Shown here piece after piece: positions 6,803 to 16,479 of a DNA stretch of 64,000 nt. The stretch is from contig NZ_JAPFCC010000001.1 of assembly GCF_025562715.2 (NCBI RefSeq), forward strand, positions 3,428,501-3,492,500. Direction: 5' to 3'. The notes under the pieces are model-generated. The model was not told where the DNA came from, searched no databases, and saw only the letters and a list, made by a program, of their open reading frames with translations. This DNA comes from Endozoicomonas gorgoniicola (GTDB lineage Bacteria > Pseudomonadota > Gammaproteobacteria > Pseudomonadales > Endozoicomonadaceae). The position numbers and the translations under genes were made by a program. Position 1 is the first letter of the stretch, and every line of letters starts with the position of its first letter.

Positions 6803-8365
6803 GTGAACACAAGAAAACACGATCTAACCTTAAAAAGAATATTTCGGTTTGTCTGCTGTCTGTTTTTTGCGACAACAACCGAGCTAAATGCTGACACACT
6901 TTTAATGGGGCGCTCAGCTTATTTTCCAAATAACCCATCGTCTCTTTCTTTTGAACCGCAAACCTATGACAAAATGCATTCCATGGCGGTTCTTCCAAAT
7001 AAATTTGATCGCACCCTTTTTGAGGAAACAACTTTAAAGGAAATAGTTACAGCCTCAAAAACAACACTACCGTACAAAGATGAGATTGTTGAACTAGCCA
7101 AAAAAATTATTGTCATTGCGATCTTTGGTAGAAAGGAGTTAATTGAAACAGGGGAGTCGTTAAGTGAACCTATAGAAAACGAAGCTTATGCAATTATACA
7201 AGACGCTGATCCGGAATTTTCAAGTTATTCCTACTCGGGCTCTACTGATTTTATGCTCGTTGCATTACCTATAGAAGATGGTAAAAGTCAGACTGGTGAG
7301 ACTGCTCAAACTAGTCAGACTGGTGAGACTGCTCAAACTAGTCAGACTGGTGAGACTGCTCAGACTAGTCAGAGTGGTGAGACTGCTCAGAATAAAAAGA
7401 AACCCAAGCTACGAATAGCTATACCAAACACCAGTGACGCAAGGCATCGCCGCCTGACCAGTCAACTGAGCCGGGAGTCAAAGTTTGTCCGGTTGTGGCT
7501 GCGTAGAGAATTGCCCTTTGAAAATAACCTGCCTAAGAAACTTCTGCTTCGTGAGCAGTTTAAATTTAATAGAATTGATAATAGTGGACATCGTTTAACC
7601 GTCATTGCAGAGACACCTGAACACGTTAAATATGTTATTAAAGTGACTGACACAAGCAATGAAGATTATAAAATTTTTTATGGCATTGATCCGGCATTGA
7701 TTACATTTAAACAGGCTATTCTTGATGCTTTGGCTTCCAAACAATTTGAGGAGGCCTTTAAGAAAAATTTTCCTCAATATGAGGATCAGGTTATTTTCCC
7801 TTCAACACGCACAGCAATAGTATCTGTAAGAGATTTTCTCGAAAACCTGCCAGATGCGTTAAAAACAAATGTCAACCCTATGATTTCTCTATTTGAAAAA
7901 AGCCTCTACAACAACTATGATTCTGAAATTTTTATGTTTGTAATTATACAAGAATTCATTCCATCTTTAAGAGAGCTTAACGAGGATGATTTTAAAAGGC
8001 ATGAAAATCTAATTAAAGAACTAGCTAAACTGATAAAAGATATTAAAGAAGAAACAGGTCAAAATTTACTTATCAACTCTGATGGTAAGATAGTTTTAAT
8101 TGATGTTGAACTGGATCAGATTGACTGGTATGCCCGGGAGCAAATGGGCGAACTTAAGCAAGATAGAGACGCTATGATCGAAGCGCTGAGAACTTTTGAC
8201 GATTTGCGCTATACAGAACTGGATAAAAAAAGCTATACAGAACTACAGAAATCGCTGAGTCAGGGTCAGCTTGACTCTTCAGACAGCGGTATTTTTTCAT
8301 ATAAAAGCCCTGACGAGGTACTTGAAGAAATCTACAGCAGTGATGATGATGTTTTTGAACCATAA
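6803..8365 (+). CDS. Secreted kinase-fold-like protein with 9-residue repeats
   Basis: The frame opens with GTG at 6803; no good ribosome-binding site is seen, so the start is tentative. An N-terminal signal peptide (FRFVCCLFFATTTELNA) suggests export. Residues about 162-197 are four copies of a nine-residue unit (consensus SQTGETAQT). Further on, YVIKVTD near residue 275 and NLLINSDGKIVLIDVE near 421-436 resemble the nucleotide-binding Lys strand and the N/D metal-binding loop of protein-kinase or aminoglycoside-phosphotransferase folds. A clear HxD motif is not found, so catalysis is doubtful. The tail is acidic. No family is recognised; an effector role is a guess from context. Confidence 0.6.
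   Translation: MNTRKHDLTLKRIFRFVCCLFFATTTELNADTLLMGRSAYFPNNPSSLSFEPQTYDKMHSMAVLPNKFDRTLFEETTLKEIVTASKTTLPYKDEIVELAKKIIVIAIFGRKELIETGESLSEPIENEAYAIIQDADPEFSSYSYSGSTDFMLVALPIEDGKSQTGETAQTSQTGETAQTSQTGETAQTSQSGETAQNKKKPKLRIAIPNTSDARHRRLTSQLSRESKFVRLWLRRELPFENNLPKKLLLREQFKFNRIDNSGHRLTVIAETPEHVKYVIKVTDTSNEDYKIFYGIDPALITFKQAILDALASKQFEEAFKKNFPQYEDQVIFPSTRTAIVSVRDFLENLPDALKTNVNPMISLFEKSLYNNYDSEIFMFVIIQEFIPSLRELNEDDFKRHENLIKELAKLIKDIKEETGQNLLINSDGKIVLIDVELDQIDWYAREQMGELKQDRDAMIEALRTFDDLRYTELDKKSYTELQKSLSQGQLDSSDSGIFSYKSPDEVLEEIYSSDDDVFEP
7286..7393 (+). repeat. Four tandem 27-bp repeats inside the coding region
   Basis: Units start at 7286, 7313, 7340 and 7367; the first three are nearly identical and the fourth is slightly diverged. 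The period is nine codons, so copy number can change without breaking the frame. The encoded linker is Ser, Thr, Gln and Glu rich. Confidence 0.9.
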
Positions 8366-8533
8366 AAGGTTCGGCATCCATGCATCCAGCAGCAACAGCA
8401 CCTATGGGAATGGCTGACAAAAACACTCTCAGGAAACCCGTTAAGTCAGAGTCAGGATAAAACCTTCGGTTTCAAGTGAATTTTTGTTTGCCAATAATTT
8501 AAAGTCGTTTACCAATGAGTTAAACCCATGCAC

Positions 8534-8569
8534 AATCAGGGCAATGATAATAACTATACTGCCCTGATT
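8534..8569. promoter_or_regulatory. Inverted repeat overlapping the icd promoter/leader
   Basis: AATCAGGGCA at 8534-8543 pairs perfectly with TGCCCTGATT at 8560-8569. The loop contains -10-like sequences (GATAAT 8546-8551, TATACT 8555-8560). The right arm ends seven bases before the icd ATG. It could be an operator for a dimeric regulator or a leader hairpin. No Shine-Dalgarno motif is visible in the remaining space. Confidence 0.5.
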
Positions 8570-8576
8570 ACACGAC

Positions 8577-9854
8577 ATGCATTACCAGCACATCACCACA
8601 CCGGCAAACGCTGAACGAATCACCATTCATCCCGACCAGTCCCTTTATGTTCCGGACAATCCCATTATCACTTTTATCCAGGGCGACGGCGTTGGTGCAG
8701 ATATAACACCGGTCACCCTGAACGTCGTGGATGCTGCGGTTAAATATGCCTATGGCGAAAGCCGGAAGATTGGCTGGATGGAAGTCTTCAACGGTGAGAA
8801 AGCAGCTGAACTCTACGACGGAGACTGGTTTCCGCAGGAAACCCTGCACGCCATCCGGGAACATGTCGTTGCCTTAAAAGGCCCTTTGACCACACCGCTC
8901 GGGGGTGGTTTCCGCTCCCTGAATATCGCCTTGCGACAGGAGATGGATCTGTTTGTCAATATGCGTCCGGTGCAATGGGTACCCGGCGTACCTTCCCCCA
9001 TTACTCATCCTGAAAAAACGAACATGGTCGTATTCAGGGAAAATTCTGAAGATATTTACACCGGCATCGAATGGAAAGCCGGTTCATTGCAGTCAGAGCA
9101 GCTTATGGCGTTTCTGCAACAGGAAATGGGGGTTTCCCGAATACGGTTTACCGAACAATGTGCGCTCGGCATCAAGCCCATCTCGGAACAGGGGTGTAAA
9201 CGGCTGATTCGCCACGCCATCCAGTATGCCCTGGATCACCAGCGCCGGTCTGTCACCCTGGTGCATAAAGGCAACATCATGAAGTTTACGGAGGGCGCTT
9301 TCAGGCAGTGGGGCTTTCAACTGGCTAAAGACGAATTTGGCGCTAAACCACACAACCATGGTCGTGAGCTGGTTATAGACAACAATGGACATACACTGAT
9401 CATCAAAGATGCGATTGCTGACAGCATGTTGCAGTACATTCTACTGCAACCTGAACAGTTTGATGTTATTGCGACCATGAACCAGAACGGCGATTTCATT
9501 GCTGATGCCCTTTCGGCCCAGGTCGGTGGCAGTGCTATTGTACCAGGCGCAAATCTGAACAACGAGCTGGCTATTTTCGAACCGACTCACGGTACCGCCC
9601 AGACCATTGCCGGTAAGGATAAAATGAACCCCTGCTCAATGCTGCTCTGTGCAGAGCTGATGCTGGAACATATAGGCTGGAAAGAAGCAGCAGGTTTAAT
9701 CCGGAAGGGTATAGAAGAAACCATTCAGGGCAAAGTCGTGACTTACGACTTTGCCCGAATGATTGCCGGAGCCAGGGAAGTGAGTTGTTCTGAATTTGGA
9801 GAAGCCGTTATTCAGAACATGAACACTTCTAAATCTCAGCTACCGCTTCTTTAG
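8577..9854 (+). CDS. icd: NADP-dependent isocitrate dehydrogenase
   Basis: The 425-residue product has the Icd landmarks in order: IQGDGVGADITPV at residues 34-46, GGGFRSLNIALRQ at 109-121, LVHKGNIMKFTEG in the middle and FEPTHGTAQTIAG near the NADP site. It converts isocitrate to 2-oxoglutarate in the TCA cycle. Ser114 in RSLN corresponds to E. coli Ser113, the residue phosphorylated by AceK, and aceK is in this window, so reversible inactivation is likely conserved. The gene converges on glcB and the two coding regions overlap by 26 bases. The start lacks an obvious ribosome-binding site and follows a palindrome. Confidence 0.95.
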   Translation: MHYQHITTPANAERITIHPDQSLYVPDNPIITFIQGDGVGADITPVTLNVVDAAVKYAYGESRKIGWMEVFNGEKAAELYDGDWFPQETLHAIREHVVALKGPLTTPLGGGFRSLNIALRQEMDLFVNMRPVQWVPGVPSPITHPEKTNMVVFRENSEDIYTGIEWKAGSLQSEQLMAFLQQEMGVSRIRFTEQCALGIKPISEQGCKRLIRHAIQYALDHQRRSVTLVHKGNIMKFTEGAFRQWGFQLAKDEFGAKPHNHGRELVIDNNGHTLIIKDAIADSMLQYILLQPEQFDVIATMNQNGDFIADALSAQVGGSAIVPGANLNNELAIFEPTHGTAQTIAGKDKMNPCSMLLCAELMLEHIGWKEAAGLIRKGIEETIQGKVVTYDFARMIAGAREVSCSEFGEAVIQNMNTSKSQLPLL

Positions 9855-12078
9855 CGCTGCGACACAGACTGACAATGCTGCTCAGGTCACGATCGTGTTT
9901 CAGTCGATAGCGGTATTTGTGCAACAGTGGTTCTGTATAACCGGACGGCTGAACCAGTCCTTTAAGCACCAGACTCAAAGCCGCCCTGAACGCCGTACTG
10001 TTGTTAAGATCGGCGCACATGGGGGTATAACCTTCTGTGTCTGCATTTTGCCGGTCAACAATTGCCGCCATTCGGTTAAACACTTCCCGCACCTGATGTT
10101 CACTGCAAATACCAAAATGCAGCCAGTTAGCCATATGCTGGGCTGAAATCCTCAGAGTTGCCCGGTCTTCCATCAGGTTAACGTTATTGATATCAGGCAC
10201 CTTGGAACAACCAACGCCCTGATCAATCCAGCGCACGACATAACCGAGAATCCCCTGCGCATTATTTTCCAGCTCTCTGTGAATGGTGTCAGAATGCAAC
10301 GGTTCAGAAGCTTCCATAACCGGCACCTGCAATAAATCACTGAACGACGTATGACGTCCTTCAAGGGATTGCTGAACGTCTGTCACCTTAACCCTGTGGT
10401 AGTGAATTGCATGAAGCGTTGCAGCCGTCGGCGAAGGCACCCAGGCACAGTTGGCACCCGCCTGCGGATGAGCTACCTTGGTTTCCAGCATATCAGCCAT
10501 GGCATCAGGCATCGCCCACATACCCTTACCAATCTGGGCATGACCAGACAGACCACTCTGCAGGCCAATATCCACATTCCAGTCTTCATAAGACCTGATC
10601 CACTGCTGGTGCTTCATTTCGGTTTTAGGCACCATGGGGCCGGCTTCCATATTCACATGCATTTCACTGCCGGTGCGGTCCAGAAAACCGGTATTAATGA
10701 AAATAACTCGTTCACTGGCGGCGGCAATGCATGCTTTCAGGTTCAGCGTCGTCCGGTGTTCTTCATCCATAATGCCCATTTTCAGAGTGTTTTTAACCAG
10801 ACCCGTCAGTTGCTCGGTGCGGGCAAATAACTGACTGCAGAATGCGACTTCTTCCGGTCCCTGCATCTTGGGCTTAACGATATAAACACTGCCGGTGCGA
10901 CTGTTACGAATCGGGTCGGATGCTTTTTTATTCAGGTCATAACGGGCAATCACCGCAGTGACCAGCGTATCCAGAATGCCTTCCGGTATTTCACAACAGT
11001 ACTCGTCCAGAACCGCCGGGGTGGTCATCAGGTGACCGACATTGCGAATCAACAGGGTACTGCGACCAAGCAGTCGGAATGACTCACCCGACAGGGAACG
11101 ATACTCACGGTCCTTCTCCAGAGTACGAAGCAGAGTTCGACCACCTTTCTGAAATTCTGCAGATAAATTGCCTTTATAGAGACCCAGCATATTTCTATAA
11201 ACTTCAGCCTTGTCTTCTGCATCCACCGCTGCAACAGAATCCTCGAAATCCTGAATAGCGGTAATGGCTGACTCCAGCACAACATCTTTTACATAAGCTT
11301 TGTCGGTACGACCAACAGGGTGTTCCGGGTCAATCTGGATCTCAATATGTAACCCGTTATTCTTCAGCAAAATGGCTGACGGACTGTCTGCTGCACCCTG
11401 AAACCCCTTAAAGGCGTCAGGGTTTGCCAGTGTCGTCATGGCTCCGGACGACAGCTCTATGGCAAATCCATTATCCATCACGCGATAACAGCTGGCATCG
11501 TGATGGCTACCCTGTTGCAACGGGAACAACTCATCCAGCAGGTTTCTGGCATAGCGAATCACCTGTTCGCCACGTTCAGCGTTATAGCCTTTACCCGCTT
11601 CGCCGGGAATCACATCGGTACCATAGAGTGCGTCGTATAAACTGCCCCAGCGGGCATTGGCAGCATTCAGGGCAAAGCGCGCGTTTTTAACCGGCACGAC
11701 CAGCTGTGGACCTGCAATGTTCGCCAGTTCAGGATCTACCCCGGAGGTCGTCACCTTTACCTGATCCGGCGCTTCGACAATATAGCCTGTGTCACGTAAA
11801 AACTGTTCAAAAGCACCGGCGTCGAAGGCAATCCCCTGCTCACGCCGGTCTTTATGCCACTGGTCAATCTGGCCTTTATAGTCCAGACGCTTTTTCAGCA
11901 GCGCCCTGTTCGTTTTACCAAACTCCTGCACCAGCGTTGTAAGAGACTCGTAAAAAGTTTCAACCGACACGCCACTGCCAGGCAGTAGCTCCTTTTCAAT
12001 AAAATGAATCAGGGGCGTGTCAACAAACAGTCTGCACCTGGACTTGTATCCCTGGTCTGAATGGATCTGGGGCGCCAT
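9829..12078 (-). CDS. glcB: Malate synthase G
   Basis: The start is ATG 12078 with GGAG five bases upstream; the longer frame uses a TTG before it. The 749-residue length is near the usual 720-740 of the G isoform and much longer than malate synthase A. Typical stretches include VPVKNARFALNAANARWGSLYDALYGTD near residue 135, IRNSRTGSVYIVKPKMQGPEEV and GFLDRTGSEMHVNMEAGPM. The enzyme condenses glyoxylate with acetyl-CoA to malate. It completes the glyoxylate bypass with aceA, found about 2 kb away on the opposite strand. The 3' end overlaps the end of icd tail-to-tail, which could allow antisense interference between two opposing pathway branches. Confidence 0.95.
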   Translation of the reverse strand: MAPQIHSDQGYKSRCRLFVDTPLIHFIEKELLPGSGVSVETFYESLTTLVQEFGKTNRALLKKRLDYKGQIDQWHKDRREQGIAFDAGAFEQFLRDTGYIVEAPDQVKVTTSGVDPELANIAGPQLVVPVKNARFALNAANARWGSLYDALYGTDVIPGEAGKGYNAERGEQVIRYARNLLDELFPLQQGSHHDASCYRVMDNGFAIELSSGAMTTLANPDAFKGFQGAADSPSAILLKNNGLHIEIQIDPEHPVGRTDKAYVKDVVLESAITAIQDFEDSVAAVDAEDKAEVYRNMLGLYKGNLSAEFQKGGRTLLRTLEKDREYRSLSGESFRLLGRSTLLIRNVGHLMTTPAVLDEYCCEIPEGILDTLVTAVIARYDLNKKASDPIRNSRTGSVYIVKPKMQGPEEVAFCSQLFARTEQLTGLVKNTLKMGIMDEEHRTTLNLKACIAAASERVIFINTGFLDRTGSEMHVNMEAGPMVPKTEMKHQQWIRSYEDWNVDIGLQSGLSGHAQIGKGMWAMPDAMADMLETKVAHPQAGANCAWVPSPTAATLHAIHYHRVKVTDVQQSLEGRHTSFSDLLQVPVMEASEPLHSDTIHRELENNAQGILGYVVRWIDQGVGCSKVPDINNVNLMEDRATLRISAQHMANWLHFGICSEHQVREVFNRMAAIVDRQNADTEGYTPMCADLNNSTAFRAALSLVLKGLVQPSGYTEPLLHKYRYRLKHDRDLSSIVSLCRSAKEAVAEI

Positions 12079-12343
12079 ACGATCTCCAACGGTCAACAGT
12101 GTTTCTAAATAGTTACAAACTCAGACTAAATCTACCGGAACTATAATTAAAATGATAAATCTTTATTTTAAGTATAAGTTTCGTGAATGCTTATACATCC
12201 CTGTTTACTCTCCGCTCTACCAAAGACGTTAAACAGTCGACGTGCAGTATACTATTTTTACCATTCACTTTTTAGCGATTATGAGCCAGTACCCAAGCCT
12301 GTCGGTAGTAACCCGTTGTTGGGTTGAATAAGAGTAACAAGCC

Positions 12344-12967
12344 ATGAAAACCAAGATTTTTTCGACAGACAATGACCTGTCAGCATGTGTTATCTGGCCG
12401 ACAGTAAGAACTGGCAATTCTGTTCACGTAGAGGCCGAATGGTACGAGGCTGATGCCGGTATATGCATGGGTATGGTGCTGGTCTGGATGAAAAAAAGTA
12501 TCGCCACAAAGGGGGAGGGAATTCATAACTTTGATCAGCCTGATTTGCTGCATTTGATGGCAATTGTACACGGAGCATACAGAAAAACCGTTATTCCTTT
12601 GAAAGAGCTAAAGCATGAAATTGATATTATTACCCGTATGTTCATTATCCAGAGCCTGACCCCGGAAAACCCCAAAAGCGGAACAGGATATTTCGATCCG
12701 GCAGCCATTGTTGACTGGGTACTGGAAGAACCCGGCCACTGTCTGTTTTCTTTTGGAGCCCCATTAGGCTCTCTGAAAGGCCGTCATGTATTAGGCATGC
12801 GATATGAAAATCATATAATGGAAATGCTTGACCCTAATGAAGGTTTGTTTCAGTACTCTGATGTAGCAAGTTTCAAAAAGCACATGGAGGAAATATGCTA
12901 TCAGGAGAATGCAGATTGCCTGGGAGGAGAGTGGGCGGCTCTTAAAGAGAAAACCGCCACTGAATGA
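12344..12967 (+). CDS. YopT-like cysteine protease (peptidase C58-type), putative effector
   Basis: The 207-residue protein has the three blocks of the C58/YopT papain-like fold. They are a Cys in GICMGMVLVWMKKS (Cys41), a His in KGRHVLGMRY (His148) and an Asp in MEMLDPNEGLFQY (Asp163). YopT itself is an effector that cleaves prenylated Rho GTPases; here only the catalytic layout is seen. No signal peptide is present, consistent with delivery by a specialised secretion system, but none is visible in the window. It sits alone between glcB and the LysR gene. A second member lies at 21536-22201. Assignment is from motifs and is not proven. Confidence 0.68.
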   Translation: MKTKIFSTDNDLSACVIWPTVRTGNSVHVEAEWYEADAGICMGMVLVWMKKSIATKGEGIHNFDQPDLLHLMAIVHGAYRKTVIPLKELKHEIDIITRMFIIQSLTPENPKSGTGYFDPAAIVDWVLEEPGHCLFSFGAPLGSLKGRHVLGMRYENHIMEMLDPNEGLFQYSDVASFKKHMEEICYQENADCLGGEWAALKEKTATE

Positions 12968-12992
12968 TGCACAACACAGAGTACCGCCTGCA

Positions 12993-13940
12993 TTACCGAT
13001 CCAGAACCGTTTCCGAAAACTCCAGAAGTGATCGCCTCAGCCATTGATGCGCCCTGGAATGCTGGCGTAAAGGGCTCCAGATCATCTTGATTTCAAAAGG
13101 TACGATCTGAAAGGGAACCCTGCATACAGCCAGCTCTTCACTGTCTTGATAGATTCTTGCCAGTCGTCGTGGAATGGTTGCGATCAGCTGAGGTTCCTGC
13201 AGTAACAACCCCATCATCATATAGTGTCGTGTAAACACCCGGATAGACCGTGTTTTATCCAGCTGCCAGAGTGCTTCATCCACCCACCCAAGACGCTGCG
13301 CCCCTGATTTATTGCTCGCTACAGATTCGGCTCCCCAGCCCATCCGGTTTACCCAGATATGTTCAGCTGCCAGATAGTTGTCAAGGTCGGGCTGGCTGAC
13401 ATAAGGGTGATCCCTGTGCAACAGGCAACAGAAATTATCCCGCCACACTGTCGCCTGATGAAACGACTTTGGCAGGGTAGTGAACCGGTTGATAGCAAGG
13501 TCGATGGTACCTTTTTCCATATCGTGCAGACCTACATCGCCAGGGGTCAGCAGGTCAAAATTGATATGGGGGGCATCGCTCAGCACGTGCCGGATAAACG
13601 GCGTGATCAGGGTTGCTTCCATGTAGTCCGATGCCATGATCCTGAACGTTGCTTCACTGTGACTGATAGAAAAGTCCCGGTCAGGCTGGGTGATCTGCTC
13701 TGCCAGACTGAGTAGCTCAACAATATCCGGTTTCAGTTTTACCGCCTTGTCGGTTGGCGTCATACCATCGGCGGTGCGCACCAGAATCGGGTCATCAAAC
13801 AGTTCCCGCAGGCGTTTCAGGGCATTGCTCATGGCAGGCTGAGTAATGGCAAGCTTGTCAGCAGCTTTGGAAACACTCCGCTCTTCCAGTAGCACATTAA
13901 GGTATACCAGTAAATTCAGGTCTGTTTTTCTTATATTCAC
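12993..13940 (-). CDS. LysR-type transcriptional regulator, divergent from aceA
   Basis: Residues 1-65 form the LysR winged helix-turn-helix (DLNLLVYLNVLLEERSVSKAADKLAITQPAMSNALKRLR). The rest is a periplasmic-binding-protein-like effector domain, 315 residues in all. The gene is transcribed away from isocitrate lyase across a 161-bp AT-rich gap, the classic arrangement for a LysR protein that controls its neighbour. I infer that it regulates aceA and possibly itself. The ligand is unknown. Confidence 0.9.
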   Translation of the reverse strand: MNIRKTDLNLLVYLNVLLEERSVSKAADKLAITQPAMSNALKRLRELFDDPILVRTADGMTPTDKAVKLKPDIVELLSLAEQITQPDRDFSISHSEATFRIMASDYMEATLITPFIRHVLSDAPHINFDLLTPGDVGLHDMEKGTIDLAINRFTTLPKSFHQATVWRDNFCCLLHRDHPYVSQPDLDNYLAAEHIWVNRMGWGAESVASNKSGAQRLGWVDEALWQLDKTRSIRVFTRHYMMMGLLLQEPQLIATIPRRLARIYQDSEELAVCRVPFQIVPFEIKMIWSPLRQHSRAHQWLRRSLLEFSETVLDR

Positions 13941-14043
13941 TGAATCAATACCGTAAATAAAAATTATAAATTTTTTCTATTTAATCGCCATTGCTATTGT
14001 TTTTGCAAGCCAGATGATCACAATAGCATCGGGCAAAGGAATT

Positions 14044-14066
14044 TTTCATCACTTCAGATGATGAAA
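14044..14066. promoter_or_regulatory. Inverted repeat in the aceA upstream region
   Basis: TTTCATC at 14044-14050 and GATGAAA at 14060-14066 form a dyad about 35 bases before the aceA start. It may be an operator or a leader hairpin. An AT-rich tract at about 13955-13985, nearer the LysR start, is the other candidate control region. Confidence 0.35.
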
Positions 14067-14101
14067 CAGTGTCCACAACATAAAAAGAGCAGAGGATAAC
14101 C

Positions 14102-15685
14102 ATGTCTAATTATCAGAATGCCATTACCCAATTACAGGAACGCTTAAGCCAATCCCAGTCTCTGAACCCTGAACATATTGTTCGCATGCGAGTACAGAAC
14201 CGCTTTCAGACCGGGCTGGATATTGCGCGACACACTGCCAGTATTATGCGCAGGGATATCGCAGCCTACGATGAAAACCCGGAACAATACACTCAGTCAC
14301 TGGGATGCTGGCACGGTTTTGTAGGACAGCAAAAACTGATTTCGATTAAAAAGCATTTCTCAACGGTTAAAGGCCGTTACCTGTACCTTTCCGGCTGGAT
14401 GATCGCGGCTCTGCGCTCTGAATTCGGGCCTTTGCCTGACCAGTCCATGCATGAAAAAACATCGGTTCCAGCCCTGATCGAAGAACTCTACACTTTCCTG
14501 CGCCAGGCAGATGCCTGGGAACTGAACCACCTGTATCGTCAGCTGGATGAGGCCAGACAGTCAGGCAACAAGGAAAAAGCAGAAGAAACGCTTGGCCTGA
14601 TCGACAACTACGAGTCACATGTCGTACCCATTATTGCCGACATTGACGCGGGCTTTGGCAATGAAGAAGCCACCTATCTGCTGGCTAAAAAAATGATTGA
14701 GGCCGGTGCCTGCTGTATTCAGATTGAAAACCAGGTTTCTGACGCCAAACAGTGTGGCCATCAGGACGGCAAGGTCACTGTTCCCCATGAAGACTTTCTG
14801 GCAAAAATCAATGCTGTTCGTTATGCCTTTATGGAGCTGGGTGTAGAAGACGGTGTTATTGTTGCACGTACAGACTCTCTGGGAGCTGGACTGACCCAGA
14901 AGATTCCGGTTTCCCGGCAACCGGGTGACCTGGCTTCTCAATACAACCGTTTCCTTGAAACCGAACCTGTTACTCTGCAAACCGCAGATGATAATGACCT
15001 GCTGATGAAGGTCGATGGTCAACTGACTCGCCCTGTGCGTCTGCCCAACGGCTTGTTCCGTTTCAAAGCCGGAACCGGTGAAGACCGGGTGGTTCTGGAT
15101 TGCATCACTTCGCTGCAACACGGAGCCGACCTGCTCTGGATTGAAACAGAGAAACCTCATATTGGTCAGATTGCCGGAATGGTTGAGCGGATTCGTTCAG
15201 TCGTGCCAGATGCAAAGCTGGTTTACAACAACTCGCCTTCCTTTAACTGGACGCTAAACTTCCGCCAGCAGGTATTTGACCAGTGGCAGGAAGAAGGCAA
15301 AGCTGTAGAAAACTACGATCGCAACCAGTTGATGAGTACAGAGTACGACAACACCGCGCTGGCACAGGAAGCCGATCTGCGTATACGGAACTTCCAGCGC
15401 GATGCTGCCCGACAGGCTGGAATTTTCCATCATCTGATAACCCTGCCGACCTACCATACAGCGGCATTGTCAACAGATGATCTGGCGAAAAACTACTTTG
15501 GTGAAGACGGTATGCTTGCTTACGTGCGTGACGTTCAGCGCCGTGAAATCCGTGGTAGCATTGCTACCGTCAGGCATCAGGATATGGCGGGTTCCAATAT
15601 TGGCGACGACCATAAAGAGTACTTTTCCGGTGAGGCTGCCCTGAAAGCCAGTGGTAAAGACAACACCATGAATCAGTTTGGTTAA
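14102..15685 (+). CDS. aceA: Isocitrate lyase
   Basis: The 527-residue product carries the isocitrate-lyase signature KQCGH within SDAKQCGHQDGKVTVPHEDF (about residues 217-236), with the catalytic Cys. It also has DIDAGFGNEEATYLLAKKM upstream and YNNSPSFNW downstream. It cleaves isocitrate to glyoxylate and succinate, the first step of the glyoxylate bypass. The length places it with the longer Pseudomonas-type enzymes rather than the 434-residue E. coli form. GAGGATAACC precedes the ATG. A LysR gene is divergent, and aceK follows about 1.3 kb downstream rather than in one aceBAK operon. Confidence 0.96.
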   Translation: MSNYQNAITQLQERLSQSQSLNPEHIVRMRVQNRFQTGLDIARHTASIMRRDIAAYDENPEQYTQSLGCWHGFVGQQKLISIKKHFSTVKGRYLYLSGWMIAALRSEFGPLPDQSMHEKTSVPALIEELYTFLRQADAWELNHLYRQLDEARQSGNKEKAEETLGLIDNYESHVVPIIADIDAGFGNEEATYLLAKKMIEAGACCIQIENQVSDAKQCGHQDGKVTVPHEDFLAKINAVRYAFMELGVEDGVIVARTDSLGAGLTQKIPVSRQPGDLASQYNRFLETEPVTLQTADDNDLLMKVDGQLTRPVRLPNGLFRFKAGTGEDRVVLDCITSLQHGADLLWIETEKPHIGQIAGMVERIRSVVPDAKLVYNNSPSFNWTLNFRQQVFDQWQEEGKAVENYDRNQLMSTEYDNTALAQEADLRIRNFQRDAARQAGIFHHLITLPTYHTAALSTDDLAKNYFGEDGMLAYVRDVQRREIRGSIATVRHQDMAGSNIGDDHKEYFSGEAALKASGKDNTMNQFG

Positions 15686-15693
15686 TACACTGC

Positions 15694-15715
15694 GGCTGCC
15701 TTTTATAAGGCAGCC
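15694..15715 (+). terminator. Hairpin after aceA
   Basis: GGCTGCCTT and AAGGCAGCC pair around a short loop, starting nine bases after the aceA stop. A T-run is absent on the plus strand, so it is either a weak intrinsic terminator or an mRNA 3'-end stabilising stem. Confidence 0.55.
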
Positions 15716-15748
15716 ATTGCAGAGCGCAAAAGAATGTAATCCCCCTTC

Positions 15749-16339
15749 CTATCTACCACTGAAAGAAGAAAAAGCGTCTTTTTTCAGCTTATACGGGCCG
15801 TGAGGATAAGTGGGTTCAGTCATATAGCCATCTTTTAAAGCATAATGCCCGTTTTCGAAATATATACCTGGCTGTGCCGGCTTGCGTATAAAATACTTAA
15901 CTGCTTTATAAAACTGTTTGATGGTTTTACTTTTTGAGGTTGAAGGTGGCAAGGGTAAAAGAATGTACCTGAGTAAAGGAGTGATAGCCTGCGTATTAAT
16001 TTCATGGCGCAACCCAAAGTGACTGTGCGTAGCAAAGGGGTCATTACGCCGGTGCATTGCTAAACAGTGGTTTCTTTCCTGATGTGTAAGCGTGAAGCGA
16101 ACAAAAGCCTCCTGTAGTGCCTCAGGCAGATCGGAGAGACCGTAATCTTCGGGGTGCATATACGTTGTAAGAATAAAAAAACGCGACTCAAAGACCCGGG
16201 TCAAAATAAGGCATGCACTACTGAATTCTGGCATTACATAAGTAATATTGTACTCGCTGGCAGTACAGTTTAAGACGGAGTCCGCCACAGGATAACGGAA
16301 TGACAGTGGAATCCGTCTGTACTGGCGTAAATAAGGCAT
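15749..16339 (-). CDS. Hypothetical protein (196 aa)
   Basis: I place the start at ATG 16339, preceded by GAGGAG nine bases upstream; a TTG at 16378 would add 13 residues. The protein has no signal peptide or transmembrane helix. It has a basic, aromatic-rich C-terminal third and a His-rich middle (NDPFATHSHFGLRHE). No family is recognised. It is convergent with aceA. Confidence 0.5.
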   Translation of the reverse strand: MPYLRQYRRIPLSFRYPVADSVLNCTASEYNITYVMPEFSSACLILTRVFESRFFILTTYMHPEDYGLSDLPEALQEAFVRFTLTHQERNHCLAMHRRNDPFATHSHFGLRHEINTQAITPLLRYILLPLPPSTSKSKTIKQFYKAVKYFIRKPAQPGIYFENGHYALKDGYMTEPTYPHGPYKLKKDAFSSFSGR

Positions 16340-16479
16340 AAACCATGTCTCCTCTGAACTCAGGTACTTACGTATCAATCAGGAAGCAATGCTCTATTGG
16401 GTGTTTATCTACCAATCTTGCCATACTATCAAATACTCTTATTCTGTCTTTTCTGCAACAGACCTGACCGGTGAGGAAA

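Noticed and set aside
7286..7393. Regular repeats considered as a CRISPR array
   Set aside because: The units are directly adjacent without spacers and in frame within a gene; no cas genes occur. The same holds for 16961-17014, 34817-34861 and 63433-63477.
14615..15160. Minus-strand open frame of 181 codons
   Set aside because: It is antisense to isocitrate lyase across the catalytic region.
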